From positions 7,754,501 to 7,818,500 of the forward strand of contig CM066315.1 of the NCBI GenBank assembly GCA_033807775.1: 64,000 nucleotides of DNA, in the 5' to 3' direction. The DNA is from Saussurea involucrata (lineage: Eukaryota; Streptophyta; Magnoliopsida; Asterales; Asteraceae). This document shows positions 35,670-47,892 of the stretch, piece by piece (positions within the stretch are counted from its first letter, which is position 1; the number at the start of each line of letters is the position of its first letter). Made by a program: the position numbers and the translations under genes. Below the pieces are notes generated by a model. The model did no database searches. It was not told the DNA's origin and was given only the letters and a program-made list of their open reading frames with translations.

Positions 35670-36216
35670 TTATTACGGTAGCGTTTGGTATGCAGACTGG
35701 ATGTGACATGACAGAACTGGACAAGACGGGACAGGATTGGACGGGACATAACTAGTTTTCTGTTATGCGTTTGGTACGACTAGAACAGGACATGACAAAA
35801 CTGTTAAAATGACCAAATTGCCCTAGAATATAGATTAATATTTTTCATCACGTTATAATTATAAATAACATAAAATCAATTAAATAATAAACTATTATAT
35901 ACATCAAATTTTAAGTAAATTATATAAATCACATTTATGTAGTTTTATATAATATATAATTTTTCAAAAAATGTTTGCAAAATAATTTTTATATAATATA
36001 TAATTGAAAATGAAGGGTAAATGTGTCATTTTATTCTTAGTCCCATGTTGTTCCACATGTTTTGGTGGAACAAAAAATGCCTCATTTTGTCACATGAAAA
36101 TGGATTTTATTCTCATTTTGTCCCACCTTGTTTTAGTCTCATGTCATACCAAACGCAGTACTATTTTTTGGTGTTCTGTCCCGTCCCATCTAGTCTGCGC
36201 ACCAAACGCACCCTAC
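35670..36216. mobile_element. hAT-like non-autonomous element
   Basis: The left end GTAGCGTTTGGTATGCAGAC and right end GTCTGCGCACCAAACGCACC are inverted. GGACAAGACGGGACAGGA near the left is mirrored by TCTGTCCCGTCCC near the right. The terminal motif is like that of 28280-28648. Non-coding. Confidence 0.65.
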
Positions 36217-38325
36217 GTTTTTGTACTGCCATAAACTAATCCAAACACTTTTTATAAAATCCGACTTGACACCACATAAGTTGATAAACACTTTTACAAA
36301 AGAAACATAAGTTGTTTTAATTAAACAATCCAAAAACACCAATAATTGGATTTTACAGGCTCATATATACTATACAGTTTATCATCATTATAATTATTAT
36401 TATCATTGTATACTAGTTACTGTACCCGCGCGATGCGGCGGGTGTAAAAGATTCTAAAGTGTTTTTCATTTGCGTGAATTAAGAACTTTAAAACCATTGT
36501 GGTCTTATGGAAAAACGGTTAGGATGTGAATGTAAAATCTTGTTCAACTCATGTCCTCATAACCAATACATCCCATTCAAGAAAACGACCTTTAGAGAAG
36601 GTTTTCTTCCGTATTTAAAAGTCTGAGAAGTTTCTCTAAATGTTTAATTTGTCTAAAAAGCTTAAAAGACGTTTTTCAAGCATTAGTGACGATTTTAAAA
36701 AGTCACTAAAAGGTACCTTCAGAGAAGGTTTCTGGAAAAGCTTCTCTAGACTCCAAAGGTTTAGACTTTAGTGACACTTTTTTGTAAACTTTCTCTTAAA
36801 GGAAATCCTTTAGTTAGCCTTCCTAAGTCCTAACCTTCTCTCAGTATTATTTTTAGACATATAATCTAAATCTAAACCATCCCTAAAATTTGAGGTTTTT
36901 AATGACGTTTTTTGTAAACCTTCTTTAAAGGTATCTTTTGTGCTAAAAAAATCAAAAGTTTATTATATAGCAACAAATATCTTTCAAGAAAAGAAAACCA
37001 ATTCGTATAAACATATATCAATTTGATCCGCAGATGATGAGTAGCAGCTAAAAACAAAACTTAACCAGAATATGCATTCATTCCTAGTGTTTTTAATTCA
37101 ACCAAAAAACATCATTTAATATATGCATTCATCGAACCCTGTTTACGTAACAATCACAAATTCATACACATATTTTTCTTCACAAAACCGAGGTTTAAGA
37201 ACTAAAAACTTTCACTAAACATCTTAGGGTTAACAATTTTATTGTATGAATATCATATGTCCATCCCATATTTTTTAAGTAAGACATAAAAGCAATATTT
37301 ACCAAGTCTCAAATAAATGAACCCGCTTTGTACCTTAGACAACATGTATCTCAACTAAAAGATAACCAAATTGGACAAAGATATCTACACATAACAAAAC
37401 CAAGATGGCAATAAGCCAAACTGAGCGGAGAACACGAAAAAGAACTTAAGTGAAACAAAGAAACGACATAAGAAAAGACTACATCTAGGAAAGAGATGAA
37501 ATTAGTTTCACATTAGAGAAGTATTGAAGCTTGATGAATTCAAAATCACAAACCATCTACAGATCAAGATGTAATACATAAAAATGTAAAATACCCATCC
37601 AAAATCAAACTACAAAAATCAAAATGTAAAATCAAACAAACCCACATTGAACTGCAAAACTAAAAGAAAACCTGTTACGCTCCGACGACCCACACGCCTT
37701 TTTTACGCTCCGACGACCCAACCTGTTAAAAACACCAACGTCGTTCAGCAACAGCAGCTATCAAAATTTTACGTTCACGGGAGAGTCGAACATAGGACCT
37801 GTTAGTTATTGGGCAAGTCTCCCCGTCCCATTGCCAACCTACACGCCATAGGCTCGATCCACATTTACAGATCTCCAGAGGTGGGTAGTAGTGATCAAAA
37901 TGAGAAAATGTGGGACCCAATACTTACTCTTCAAAAAGAGTTCAAGAGATATTCCAACATATGGTCCGCATCGTGGGGGTTTAACACGCTCCCTCCAATG
38001 GAGGCTAGACGGGCCCAACTTGACCCAGAGTGTCGAAAGGGGTTAGACGAATAAGTTGTGAATCTCATTAAGCTCATTAAGTTGTTAACAAACATGTCCT
38101 TACTTGCAGAAAGAAGAATATGCCATATTATTAAATAGTAATAAGAAAATAATGAAAAAAAATATCTTTCTACCTTATTTCCTAATTGTAGTAAAATCTG
38201 GCATAAGAGCTGCATGATTTAAACCCTATGCCACATAAATGTAGGAGGTAACAAAAGGTCAATGAATCATGAAGTTAATTGAAAATATGACCTGCTTGCA
38301 GAGGCCAAACATCGATCGATAGACT

Positions 38326-39389
38326 TCAGATGAATTGCTTCAGAAATTCGGTAGCCACTAACCTTCCTCTCATGTTCATGGTCAACTTCAGTTCACTTAT
38401 CTCTTTATCAATGTCCTGGAAATGAACTCAGATATTAAATTTTTTGCTTTTGTACTTCAAGAGAATGAAGAACACATCAACTTTTTCAGTTCAAGTCCTG
38501 TTTCCCACTTTGCCCTTTTAGAGAAACAAAAATAATGCATTTTAACTCCATCGACACAAGATTAGCGAGCATTAGTGAGCTAGCAAGTAGCAAGTTGGCA
38601 TATGCTTAACTGAAGGATGTTCGCAGATAATGAATATCATGCGATGAGTAGAAATATAGATTGGAGGATATACTTGAAGGTAATCAATCAAAATCATACC
38701 TCGATGAATTGCAAAATGAAATCAATAAGCTTATGCCTTTGCATCTCTTCGCAGTGGTAATTAGTAATAAGAAAACTAACATCATAGCCCTGAAAATGGA
38801 AATAGAGATTAAAGTCTTGATTTAGTGAAACCCAGGTTTAAGTTGTCCAAAAATCACAATATCTAAAATAATTATATAAATACATTACTTTTTAAACTGA
38901 TTGTCACTAACCACCCAAAGAAAGGACAGTATCTTCACTGCTTATACTTCATACATTAAATATTTGAAATGATAAGTGAACTCTAACTTTGTGGATGGTG
39001 ATATAATGTAAAACAGGAAACCAGAAATGACAAAGATTAATGTGTTTGACTGGTGTATATACATTATAAACAACGAAATATATATACTTCCCAAAATATA
39101 CATTATTTTTTTATAGTTCAATATAAGTGTTCGATTATAGACAAAATATCTAAAATTCCCATCAATAAAGACAAAATAAAGAAAGCTGATTACTAAAGTA
39201 GGTTTAACCCAAAATAAGCACATACAAGAACACACAGACACACACAAAGCTTATACCAGTTCACCACATGAATATGTTACGCACCTGTACAGGCTTTCTC
39301 CTTAATACTTGAAAGGCTTCGGCCCTCATCGTCAGAAATCTCAGGAACTTTTTTGTTAGGATGTTTTCGAGCTCATCTGCCTGCTTTAA
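38326..39389 (-). pseudogene. ARPC4: Captured 3' half of ARPC4 (Arp2/3 complex subunit 4)
   Basis: Exons 39389-39285, 38789-38700 and 38415-38326 join in phase and end at a normal stop. They encode KQADELENILTKKFLRFLTM, FLITNYHCEEMQRHKLIDF and DIDKEISELKL with RLVATEFLKQF. This is the C-terminal 94 residues of the about 169-residue ARPC4, the core subunit of the actin-nucleating Arp2/3 complex. Reading frame and splice sites are intact and substitutions look conservative. The N-terminal exons and start are missing upstream, where UBC27 sequence lies instead. That fits gene capture by Helitron A; I would not expect a functional subunit. Confidence 0.87.
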
Positions 39390-39889
39390 CTATATACCAA
39401 CCACAAAGTATAAAAACAGAAAAGTGAGAACTAAATTTAGCTTCCATTCATTTATACCAATTTCCACCATGAGGCTATTGAGATCTGTATTGATACCCAA
39501 CCTTCAACAATATCTACTACTTGCTTATATGCAACAATCAGCCCCAAATTAAAAAAACTAAGCCGTAAGGAAAACACTACCAAAATGTGATTTTGCTTCT
39601 TCAACCACAAGAAATCATACTTCATGACTCAAGAAAGAATGATAGAAAAAGAAGAGCAACATACTTGATCACCGTGTAACTAAAATGTGTTGCTTAAGCT
39701 TTGAATGTTTGACAAAGGGTGGTGCAATACATAGTTAAAGGAACATGAGAGGATCAATGAGGGTGATTGTGTGAATTTAAGTTCTGAAAAGTACCTAAAC
39801 ATACATATGCAAAATTAAACTAAACCAATAATAACTAAACATACATATGCAAATTAAAACATTGATGACCTGAATAACTCCACACGATG

Positions 39890-40088
39890 TGATGGCCAAT
39901 AACCACTCCAAATACAGATCACTGAATCAAATACAGCTGTATAAGATTTCATGTAGAACAGGAAAGCAATAAGCTGCAACAATAAATTAAGATTGGTCAT
40001 GTTAAGATCCAAGACTTATTGACTACCAATAGTATATCAATAATTTAAGATTGGTCATGTTACATATCTAAAGATCCAACACCCCATG

Positions 40089-40135
<47 letters not shown>

Positions 40136-41537
40136 GTAACATGCACATGTGCATAAAAACCAAAAAACAACTTAATTTACTTGTATGCACAAGTGCATAC
40201 CGTCTAAATGAAAGGCTTCTAGGGTGTTCCTCAGTTTTCCATTTTTTAAAGGTTTTCCCCCGAACCTCCCTCTCTCTCTATATAAATATATATATGTATA
40301 TATATATATGTATATATATATATGTAGGTATACCATCTTTCCAGCTACTACCATGATGAAACCAAGAAAAACCAAGATCGCATCACTATATACAAAAATA
40401 TTCACTAAGGGTACATTTGGTACGCAGATAAAACTGGATACTACCGGAGGGGAGAGAGTGAAGTAGGCGGGTGAAAGAATTGGGCAAGTTTTAGGGTTTT
40501 GATTCGACATAGGTAGTTTAGTAGTTTACCAATTTTGTATCATCTTCCTCATTTTGGTAGTTTAGTAATTTACCTATTGTGCTACCACTGCATCTTGAGG
40601 ATCATCTGGTTGAGGGGCTGAGAGCAAGGCCTGTATAGAAAGAAGTGCCGTCTTCAAAGTAAGTGCTGGGCTCCATTGATCCTTCAAAATATCCAAACAT
40701 ATAGCTCCACTTTGGCTGCTATTGTTTGGGTGCCTAATGAGCAAAGAGCAATATTAAGATTACATAACATAAAACAGAAGTTCGGAAATCTATTATATCA
40801 AGAAGAAAAATCGCAAATAGACCTACCAATCTTAGAAATATCATAAGCTTTAAAATCCTCGTGTACATATAAAGAAATAAAAGGAAGGCACAAAATCTTG
40901 TGATTCTCCTTTTCTTTTGTCAATTAGGGAAGACGAATTATGTGTTTACACCCAGCAAATAACCACACTTTGTTAATTTCGGCAATCAAACTACAAAATG
41001 AGGAAGGCAATTCAAAGATAATTGCAAACAGTCCCTGTATGCTTAAAAACAATATGGTTTTTCTAGTTTCTGCAATGTAACCAAAGAACCAATAGAATAG
41101 CTAAGCTGACAAATTACGCAGATATAAACATACATACCAATACGCCATTACTGATGATTTCAAGCACATGAAACTCTACAATGGATAGTTCATGTCATCC
41201 AACTTATTAGCAAACTTTATCAATCACGAGATTTATTTGTAAACAGCCCAACATATCTTTTCAAACAGCTGAATTTTGGAATTGAAATAACGAACGCCCT
41301 AATTCCTACAATCGATTGAAAATCCGAAATTGAGTTGCATTACATATTTATATAAAACAATACCAGGCAAATCGATATCAATGACGAAGGTTCCGCCTTC
41401 GGAGTACCAATTGGACCGGGAATTTTGCCGATCAAATTGGTGAGATTGTCGGATTTAGGGTTTACGCTGATACCAGAGACATTAATATCTTTGTTACATT
41501 CTTGAAGCTCCTTTTGCACTCTACCAAAGTCCACCAT
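39890..41537 (-). pseudogene. UBC27: Captured, broken UBC27-type ubiquitin-conjugating enzyme
   Basis: Exon 41537-41364 encodes a start MVDFGRVQKELQECNKDINV and NPKSDNLTNLIGKIPGPIGT, as in plant UBC27 (E2 with a C-terminal UBA domain). A 4-nt loss at about 41404-41410 then shifts the frame before the EGGTF block. Exon 40734-40574 encodes HPNNSSQSGAICLDILKDQW, with the active-site Cys, and KTALLSIQALLSAP, but ends in an in-frame TAG at 40576-40574. A degenerate later exon with YMKSYTAVF lies at about 39957. The exon for GYPFEPPK and the UBA domain were not found. Frameshift, stop and missing exons make it a pseudogene. Confidence 0.87.
40080..40136. repeat. (CA)n(TA)n microsatellite
   Basis: About 12 CA repeats run straight into about 12 TA repeats inside Helitron A. 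A second TA-rich stretch with GTATATATATA repeats is at 40281-40325. Confidence 0.95.
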
Positions 41538-42063
41538 CTTCTTCTCAATTGGAATTCGGAGAAATGGAAACAATTTACGCAGGTTTTGATCTCAAACGTA
41601 AACCCTAACTCGCGAAAAACCTGATTCAACACACGAAATCCATCTCTTTTTCTAATTCTGCACAGTCGTGGAGAAGAAAACAGCAAGAACGGAGAATCAA
41701 ATGGAGCAGAAAATCGAAACAGGGAACAAAAAAGCGACATACCGTGTGCATTTGCAGGTTGAATCGTCATATTGGAATCAATTTCTGAGTGTCGCCTTGG
41801 GAAGAAAGAGAGAGCGTGGCGAACGATGAGATAGTGAGGGTAAAGAGGAGAGTGATATATAGGGAGAGGGAGAGCGATTTGTGAGGAATCGTGGAGCAGG
41901 AGACCATGCGAGAGTGGAAGAAAAGTTAGGGCTGCAAAAACGGGAACGTGGGAGGAAGAAGAAGAGAGAACGTGGCTAAGAAATTGAAAAACTGAATCTT
42001 GAAAACTGTTACTGTTATTCTTTTAATATAGTAGAATATTCTTTTAATATAGTAAAATATAGA

Positions 42064-42117
42064 TACTATTATATAGAGGGTGTTTGAGAGTGCTTTTTTA
42101 GTCCAAAAGTCTTTTAA
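42064..42117. repeat. 54-bp duplicated flank between the two Helitrons
   Basis: This stretch nearly repeats 44297-44350, the left flank and first bases of the MITE at 44310. It begins tactattatatagagggtg in both places. It lies between the 5' end of Helitron A and the 3' CTAG of Helitron B. Confidence 0.85.
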
Positions 42118-44296
42118 CTAGTGTTCGACACCGCGCGTTGTGCGGTGACCAAAACTCAATTTTCATGGTGTCAGCTCAATACCCCAAGGTTTTCCTTTTA
42201 TATAGACACAAATGCATTCTATCCACATTTCTTATACACACACCACTTTGTTCCAATGTTTCAAATTCTCACCAATGTGAGACAACTCTAAATCAATCAC
42301 AATTCACCATTGAAAAACACGCAATTCTCAAGGTGACACATTGATACTCCAAGATTTTCTTCTTATATTTATAAAGAAGATAAAATGATGATAATGATTA
42401 ATAAGATTTTTTTTGGCAAAAGATGCTCTTCCAAAATAAGATAACCTCTTGAATCAAACTGATATTTGTTTTTTGCAAAAAAAAAGTGTTCCAAAATAGA
42501 CAACCGTATGAGTTAAAGCACATGGATTTACACAGATGCATTCCATCCACCTTATATACACAAATTCTCATCAATGCAGGACAACTCCAAATCAACCACA
42601 ATTCTCCATTTGAAAATACTCAATTCTCATGGTGTCACCTCAACACTCCAAAATTTTCCTCTTATATATAAAAATGCTATAAAGATGATAAGTTTTACTA
42701 AGATTTGTTTTTGCAAAAGATGGTCATCCAAAATAAGACAACCCCTTGAATCAAACTGATTTTTTTTGCAAAAAAATTATCCAAAATAGACAACCCTATG
42801 AGTTAAACCACATGAATTTACACAAATGCATCTCATCCACCTTTCTTATACTCACCACTTTGTTCCAATCTTTCAACGTATCACCAATATGAGACAACTT
42901 TAAATCAACCACAATTCGTCATTTGATAATACTCAATCCTTAAGGTGCCACCTCAATACTCCAAAAAATTTCTCATATATAAAGAAGATAATGATTACAA
43001 TTTTTTTTTGCAAAAGATGGTAATCCAAAATAAGACAACCTTTTGAATCAAACAATTTTTTTTTTTTGCAAAAAAGGGTCATCCAAATAGACAACCCTAT
43101 GAGTTAAACGACATGAATTTACACAAATGCATTACATTCATCTTTCTTATACCACTTTGTTCCAATCTTTCAACTTCTCACAAATGTGAGACAACTCTAA
43201 ATCAATCACAAATCACTATTTGAGAATACTCAATTCTCAAGGTGTCACCACAATAGTCCAAGATTTTCCTATTATATATATATAAAGAAGATATAAAGAT
43301 GATAGTGATTACTAATATTTTTTTTGCAAAAGATGGTCATCCAAAATAAGACAACCCATTGAATCAAACTATTTTTCTTTGCATAAAGAAGATCATCCAA
43401 AATAGACAACCATATAAGTTAAAACACATGAATGTACACAAATCCATCCCATCCACATTTCTTATATATATCACGTTGTTCCAATCTTTCAACTTCTCAC
43501 TAATGTGAAAAAACTCCAAATCAATTAAAATTCACAATTTGATAATACTCAAATCCTCAAGATGTCATCTCAATACTCTAGAATTTTTTTCTTATATATA
43601 TAAAGATGATAATGATTACCAACATTTTTTTTTTGCAAAAGATGGTCATCCAAAATAACACAACCCCTTGAATCAAACAAATTTTTTGCATAAAGAAGGT
43701 CATCCAAAATAGACAACCATATGAGTTAAAACAAATGAATGTAAACAAATGCATTTCATCCACCTTTCTTATACATATCACTTTGTTCCAATCTGTCAAC
43801 TTCTTATCAATGTCGGACAACTCCAAATCAATCACAATTCATCATTTGAGAATACTCAATCCTCATGATGCCCACCCCAATACCCCAAGATTTTTCCTTT
43901 TATATATATAAAGATTTTCCTTTTATATATATAAATAAGATATAAAATGATAGTGATTACTAATATATATATTTTTTTTGCAAAAGATGGTCATCCAAAA
44001 TAAGACAACCCCTTGAATCAAACTATTTTTTTTGCATAAAGTAGGTCATCCAAAATAGACAACCATGTGAGTTAAAACATATGAATGTAAACAAATGCAT
44101 CTCATCCATCTTTCTTATACATATCACTTTGTTCCAATCTTTCAACTTCTTATCAATGTGGGACAACTTCAAATCAACCACACTTCACCATTTGAGAATA
44201 CTCAATCCTCATGGTGCCACCTCAATACCCCAAGGTTTTTCTTTTTATATATATAAAGATATAGTAGAATATTCTTTTAATATAGTAGAATATAGA
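42118..44296 (-). mobile_element. Helitron B (2179 bp), array-bearing
   Basis: On the minus strand the 5' end is A then TCTATATTCTACTATATT at 44296. The 3' end is a hairpin (CACCGC..GCGCGGTG, about 42128-42145), then CGAACACTAG followed by T. It codes for nothing; its body is a tandem array. The 5' terminus is nearly the same as in Helitron A, whereas the 3' hairpin differs in sequence. Confidence 0.78.
42150..44262. repeat. Seven-copy ~300-bp tandem array in Helitron B
   Basis: The marker gacaactcTAAATCAA-type motif recurs at about 42282, 42581, 42893, 43190, 43509, 43816 and 44162, so units are about 297-346 bp. Each unit holds two related sub-blocks (TCATCCAAAATAAGACAACC and TCATCCAAAATAGACAACC). 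The second unit has lost the TTTGTTCCAATCTTTC segment. Confidence 0.93.
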
Positions 44297-44309
44297 TACT
44301 ATTATATAG

Positions 44310-44883
44310 AGGGTGTTTGGGAGTGCTTTTTTAGTCCAAAAGTGCTTTTGGTCAAAAGTGCTTATTGACTTATTGCTTTTGGAAAAGGAGTTTTTAAAAA
44401 AGTGTTTGGATTAGCTTTTGAGATTATAAAAGTCAATAAGTTAATAAGTTATTTTTTAAAAAGTGTTTGACTTAGCTTATACATGTAAAATGACCAAAAA
44501 GGACATGCCTTGTTATTTAACCATTTTTCCTTATTTTTAAAATATCTATACAAAAAAAATATTTGTTAAAAAAAATATTGTCTAAAAATACGATTTTGCT
44601 ATCAAAAAGTCAATTGAGAAAAAAAAAACTAATCCAAAGTCAATTGAGAAAAAAAAAACTAATCCATTAGGATGAGGGGCATTTCTGTAATTTTACTATC
44701 CAAAAGTCATTTTCTAATCCAAAAGTCAGGATTATGTGACTTATGAAAAATCACGTTTGTAGGCAAATTCAAAAGCTGTTTCAAAAGCACTTTTGCATTT
44801 CCCAAACACCCTTTTTAACTTATTGGCTTCTTGAGAAGCCAATAAGTCAATAAGCCCTTTTAAAACACACTCCCAAACACCCT
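44310..44883. mobile_element. hAT-like MITE
   Basis: Ends gggtgtttgggagtgc and the inverted cactcccaaacaccc enclose inner inverted stretches such as CAAAAGTGCTT and AAGCACTTTTG. The target duplication is unclear (TA-rich on both sides). Its left edge is duplicated at 42079-42115. Confidence 0.7.
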
Positions 44884-45340
44884 CATATATACATAACAAA
44901 TCAAATACTTGTGTGTATTAAATTTGAGTTTATTATATACTTGTACATCTTTATTTCCGATCATATTACATTTCCGGTCATATTACAATCATCCTTCGAA
45001 CACTATATAAGTAAAACCAGTCTTGTTCGGTTGTTCCAACTTCCAATACCAAGGCCAATACCAAGGCCAATACCATATTCACATTGTTCAATTATGTCGA
45101 TCTATTAGTGTCTAGCTACAATTCGGAGTTCGACCGGTGTACCAATAACGTTAGCAACCATAATGACTTTCTTAGTTTATTAAAAAAAAAATTGGTTAGT
45201 CATAAGTTAGTTGTTTGAAAAACTATTTCAAATACGGGTTTCTTAAGTTTCAGAAGTCCCTTTTCATTTTCTTTTCCAATTATTAAATAAATTATCCTTT
45301 TTCTGTTAGTTTATTTAACACATATAGATTAGATATCTAA
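44884..45340. other. Intergenic region
   Basis: No gene seen. A short direct repeat (CCAATACCAAGG) occurs at 45037-45070. Confidence 0.4.
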
Positions 45341-45714
45341 GAGCATCTCCAACAGCTTTCCCAAAATTTCTCCAAAATAGAAAATCAAAAGCTAAAATCT
45401 CAAAAAAAATACATTTATCTCCAACAGATTCTCCATTTTGGAGAAAAAAAACATTGACTATAATATTAAAATACTTCATTCATCTATTAAAATATTATTT
45501 TCCTATCTACATATTTATTTTCAAAGTTCTTACTGGTCATCTCACTTGATAATCATTTTATGAGTGATCTTTATATTTGGAGAAAAAAACTCATTCTCTC
45601 TCCAACTTTCTTCATTTTTTAGATAGTTTTGGGGAATCTCTTTGAGCAAAAGTAGAGACCAAAATTCTCATATTCTTAATTTTATCCAAAATGGAAAAGT
45701 TGTTGGAGATGCTC
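45341..45714. mobile_element. Tourist-like MITE, complete copy
   Basis: Ends GAGCATCTCCAACAG and GTTGTTGGAGATGCTC are inverted repeats; TAA precedes the left end. Partial copies at 3331-3356, 21940-22320 and 54599 share the ends. PIF/Harbinger-type ancestry is inferred from the TAA/TTA flanks. Confidence 0.7.
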
Positions 45715-46278
45715 GTTTAAAGCTAGCATTATGGTCGAGTCCTTAAGTTTCAGGAGTTCCTTTTTCAATTATTAAAAAAAACTTATCATTTTTTCTGTTA
45801 ACTTGTTAAACACGTATAGATTAGAAATCTAAAGAGTTTAAAGCTACCATTCTATTAAAGTCAACACATGTTCGTAAATAAACTACTCGAAATGAAAACC
45901 TAACTTGGTTTCTTATGCAAGACTTTTCATCACAAACCTTAATGCAATACATTTTAATCCAAAAAAAACAGAATTTCTATTAGATGGCGTTTGGTTCGCA
46001 GAATGTTTTTGGATGAAATGGAATCTGTCAAATGAATTTGCCTTTGAATGAATTGAAATGAAATGTTGTCTGGTTTGAACAGCGGTTTGGTTGGCATAAT
46101 TGAAATGGAATTTGTTAAAGGAATTGAAATATGTCTGTTTGGTTCACAGAATGTAGCTTTGGAATTGAAATGAAACTTGGGTAAATGACCAAAATACCCT
46201 TTTGATAATTTTAATTTTTTTAAACAAAAATGTTTTAATAAAATAGTCATTAAATACTTGAATGTGTAAACCATATAA

Positions 46279-47892
46279 GACCATGAGTACCGCCAACCCA
46301 CGAACCCACTGAACCTTGATGTCACCTCAGCCCCACATCAGCTTTTCTCTTTCCTACCTTCCTTACCCTAAAGTGGAGTATCGCTTCCTATCGAACTCAC
46401 TGAACCCTGATGCCACATCAGCGCCACATCAACTTTTTTAATTCTTTTATTTATACATTTAATTATTTAACAAAATAAAAATATTCATATATTTTTTAAT
46501 AAATAAAAATAAGATAAATAATAAAAATAAAAATTCATAACATTCATTAAAAATTACAAAATTACAAAATAAAATTAAAAATTACAAAACATTAAAAATC
46601 TAGTCGCCGTTGTTGGGAAGTCGGATACGCGAAATATGTTCGACCAAATCCGATCGAAGGTTATTATGAGTCTCCCGGTTTTTGACTTCTCGAACATTTG
46701 CCGCACGTTGTTCCTCACTGATTTGTGTTTCGATATCATCCGTTAAAAGGTCGTTTTCATCGACACCACAAATGACATGGTCTTCGTCTTCGAGTATCAT
46801 ATTGTGTAATATGACACAAGAGTACATAATGTTTCCCAATCTTGTCGGATGCCATCCGCGTGCCGGGTTATGAAGTATATGCCAACGTTGTTTAAGCACG
46901 CCAAAAGCTCGTTCAACATCTTTACGTGCCGATTTTTGCGCGGACTTGAACTTTTTTCGTTTATCATCATGTGGGCACGTAAATGATTTTACGAAAGTTG
47001 CCCATTCCGGATATATCTCATCCGCTAGATAATATCCGTGGTTGTAGGTGACTTCATTCACCTCAAAAGGGCACTCGGGTGCTTTTCCATCACAGAGATC
47101 GTTGAAGATGGACGACTGATTGAGAACATTGATGTCGTTGTTGGAACCGGCAACACCAAAGTATGCAGAAGTACACTTTTGTATCGGAGAAAAACCTTGT
47201 TTGTGTCTGCCGTCCAACCGAAGTGTAAAATACGGATACTCTCCTGCTAAATCTTCAACTATTCGTTCGAATAGTTGTCTGCTCATCCTGGACCGCCGTC
47301 TAAACATATCCGGTGTATAAACCGGGTTGTTGCCAAAGTAGTCCCGCAAAAGCCGCTCGTTTGCAGCTACCCGACCTCTTTCTATGTTCCCGGCCCTCGG
47401 TTCTCTTCTTGACGATGAGGCGGTGCTACCATAAATTAATTTTGCAGCTTCTCGAACCAACCCTATAAAAATTTCCCTTTGCTACTCAAAGTACTCGTCG
47501 GGGTCTATGGATGATGATGATGCGGTCGATGAAGTGGGTTATGGCGAATCCATATTGTCTAAAAAATAAAGTGATGAAAAAATAGAAGAAATAATGGAAG
47601 AAAGTATAGAGTTTTTTTGTGTGAAAAAATGAAGGTGGTAGAGGTTAATATATATAGTGTGTATAATTTGAAAAAAAATTTAAAAATAATAATAAAAAAT
47701 AGCCGTTGGTAAACGGTTATATTTAAAAAAAATTAAATTAAATTTCGTCGGGTTTAGCCGGGTTCCCGAACCCACTCCTACCCGCTACCCCCAACCCGAT
47801 GTGAACCCCCCCTTCGAGTACCGCCAACCCGCCCTACCCGCATGAACCCGATGATGAACCCGACCGTGGTACCCGAGGTGGTACGCATGGCC
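46279..47892 (-). mobile_element. PIF/Harbinger element, copy 1 (1614 bp)
   Basis: Imperfect terminal inverted repeats (GACCATGAGTACC on the left, GGTACGCATGGCC on the right) are flanked by TAA on both sides (46276-46278, 47893-47895). The element encodes a broken transposase on the minus strand. No Myb-like second gene is visible. Confidence 0.88.
46600..47553 (-). pseudogene. HARBI1-like DDE transposase, broken (copy 1)
   Basis: The longest open stretch is 286 codons (46600-47460). It has YTPDMFRRRSRMSRQLFERI at its N-terminal side and GVAGSNNDINVLNQS, WATFVKSFTCP, KDVERAFGVLKQRW and NIMYSCVILHNMI further on, all typical of plant PIF/Harbinger transposases. Compared with copy 2, about 115 residues are missing between IQKC and YFGVAG in frame, which removes the first catalytic Asp (the DCTHW motif). 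Two stops interrupt the first 30 codons after the original start at 47553. The protein cannot be an active transposase. Confidence 0.88.

Larger units (their letters stand above)
36413..42063 (-). mobile_element. Helitron A (5651 bp) with captured ARPC4 and UBC27 pieces
   Basis: Read on the minus strand, A is followed by TCTATATTTTACTATATT at 42063 and the element ends in a hairpin (CCCGC..GCGCGGG, about 36423-36443), then ACAGTAACTAG with T as the next base (36412). This gives the A|T insertion, 5' TC and 3' CTAG of Helitrons. No Rep/helicase is visible, so it is non-autonomous. It carries exons of two unrelated genes, both in the same orientation as the element. The 5' terminal 45 bp nearly match those of Helitron B at 44296. 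The 1.9 kb between the 3' hairpin and the ARPC4 exons hold no recognisable gene. Confidence 0.78.

Noticed and set aside
41340..41573. A 77-codon protein starting a little upstream of the UBC27 ATG
   Set aside because: Its second half is the frameshifted product of the UBC27 pseudogene; only the first part is homologous.
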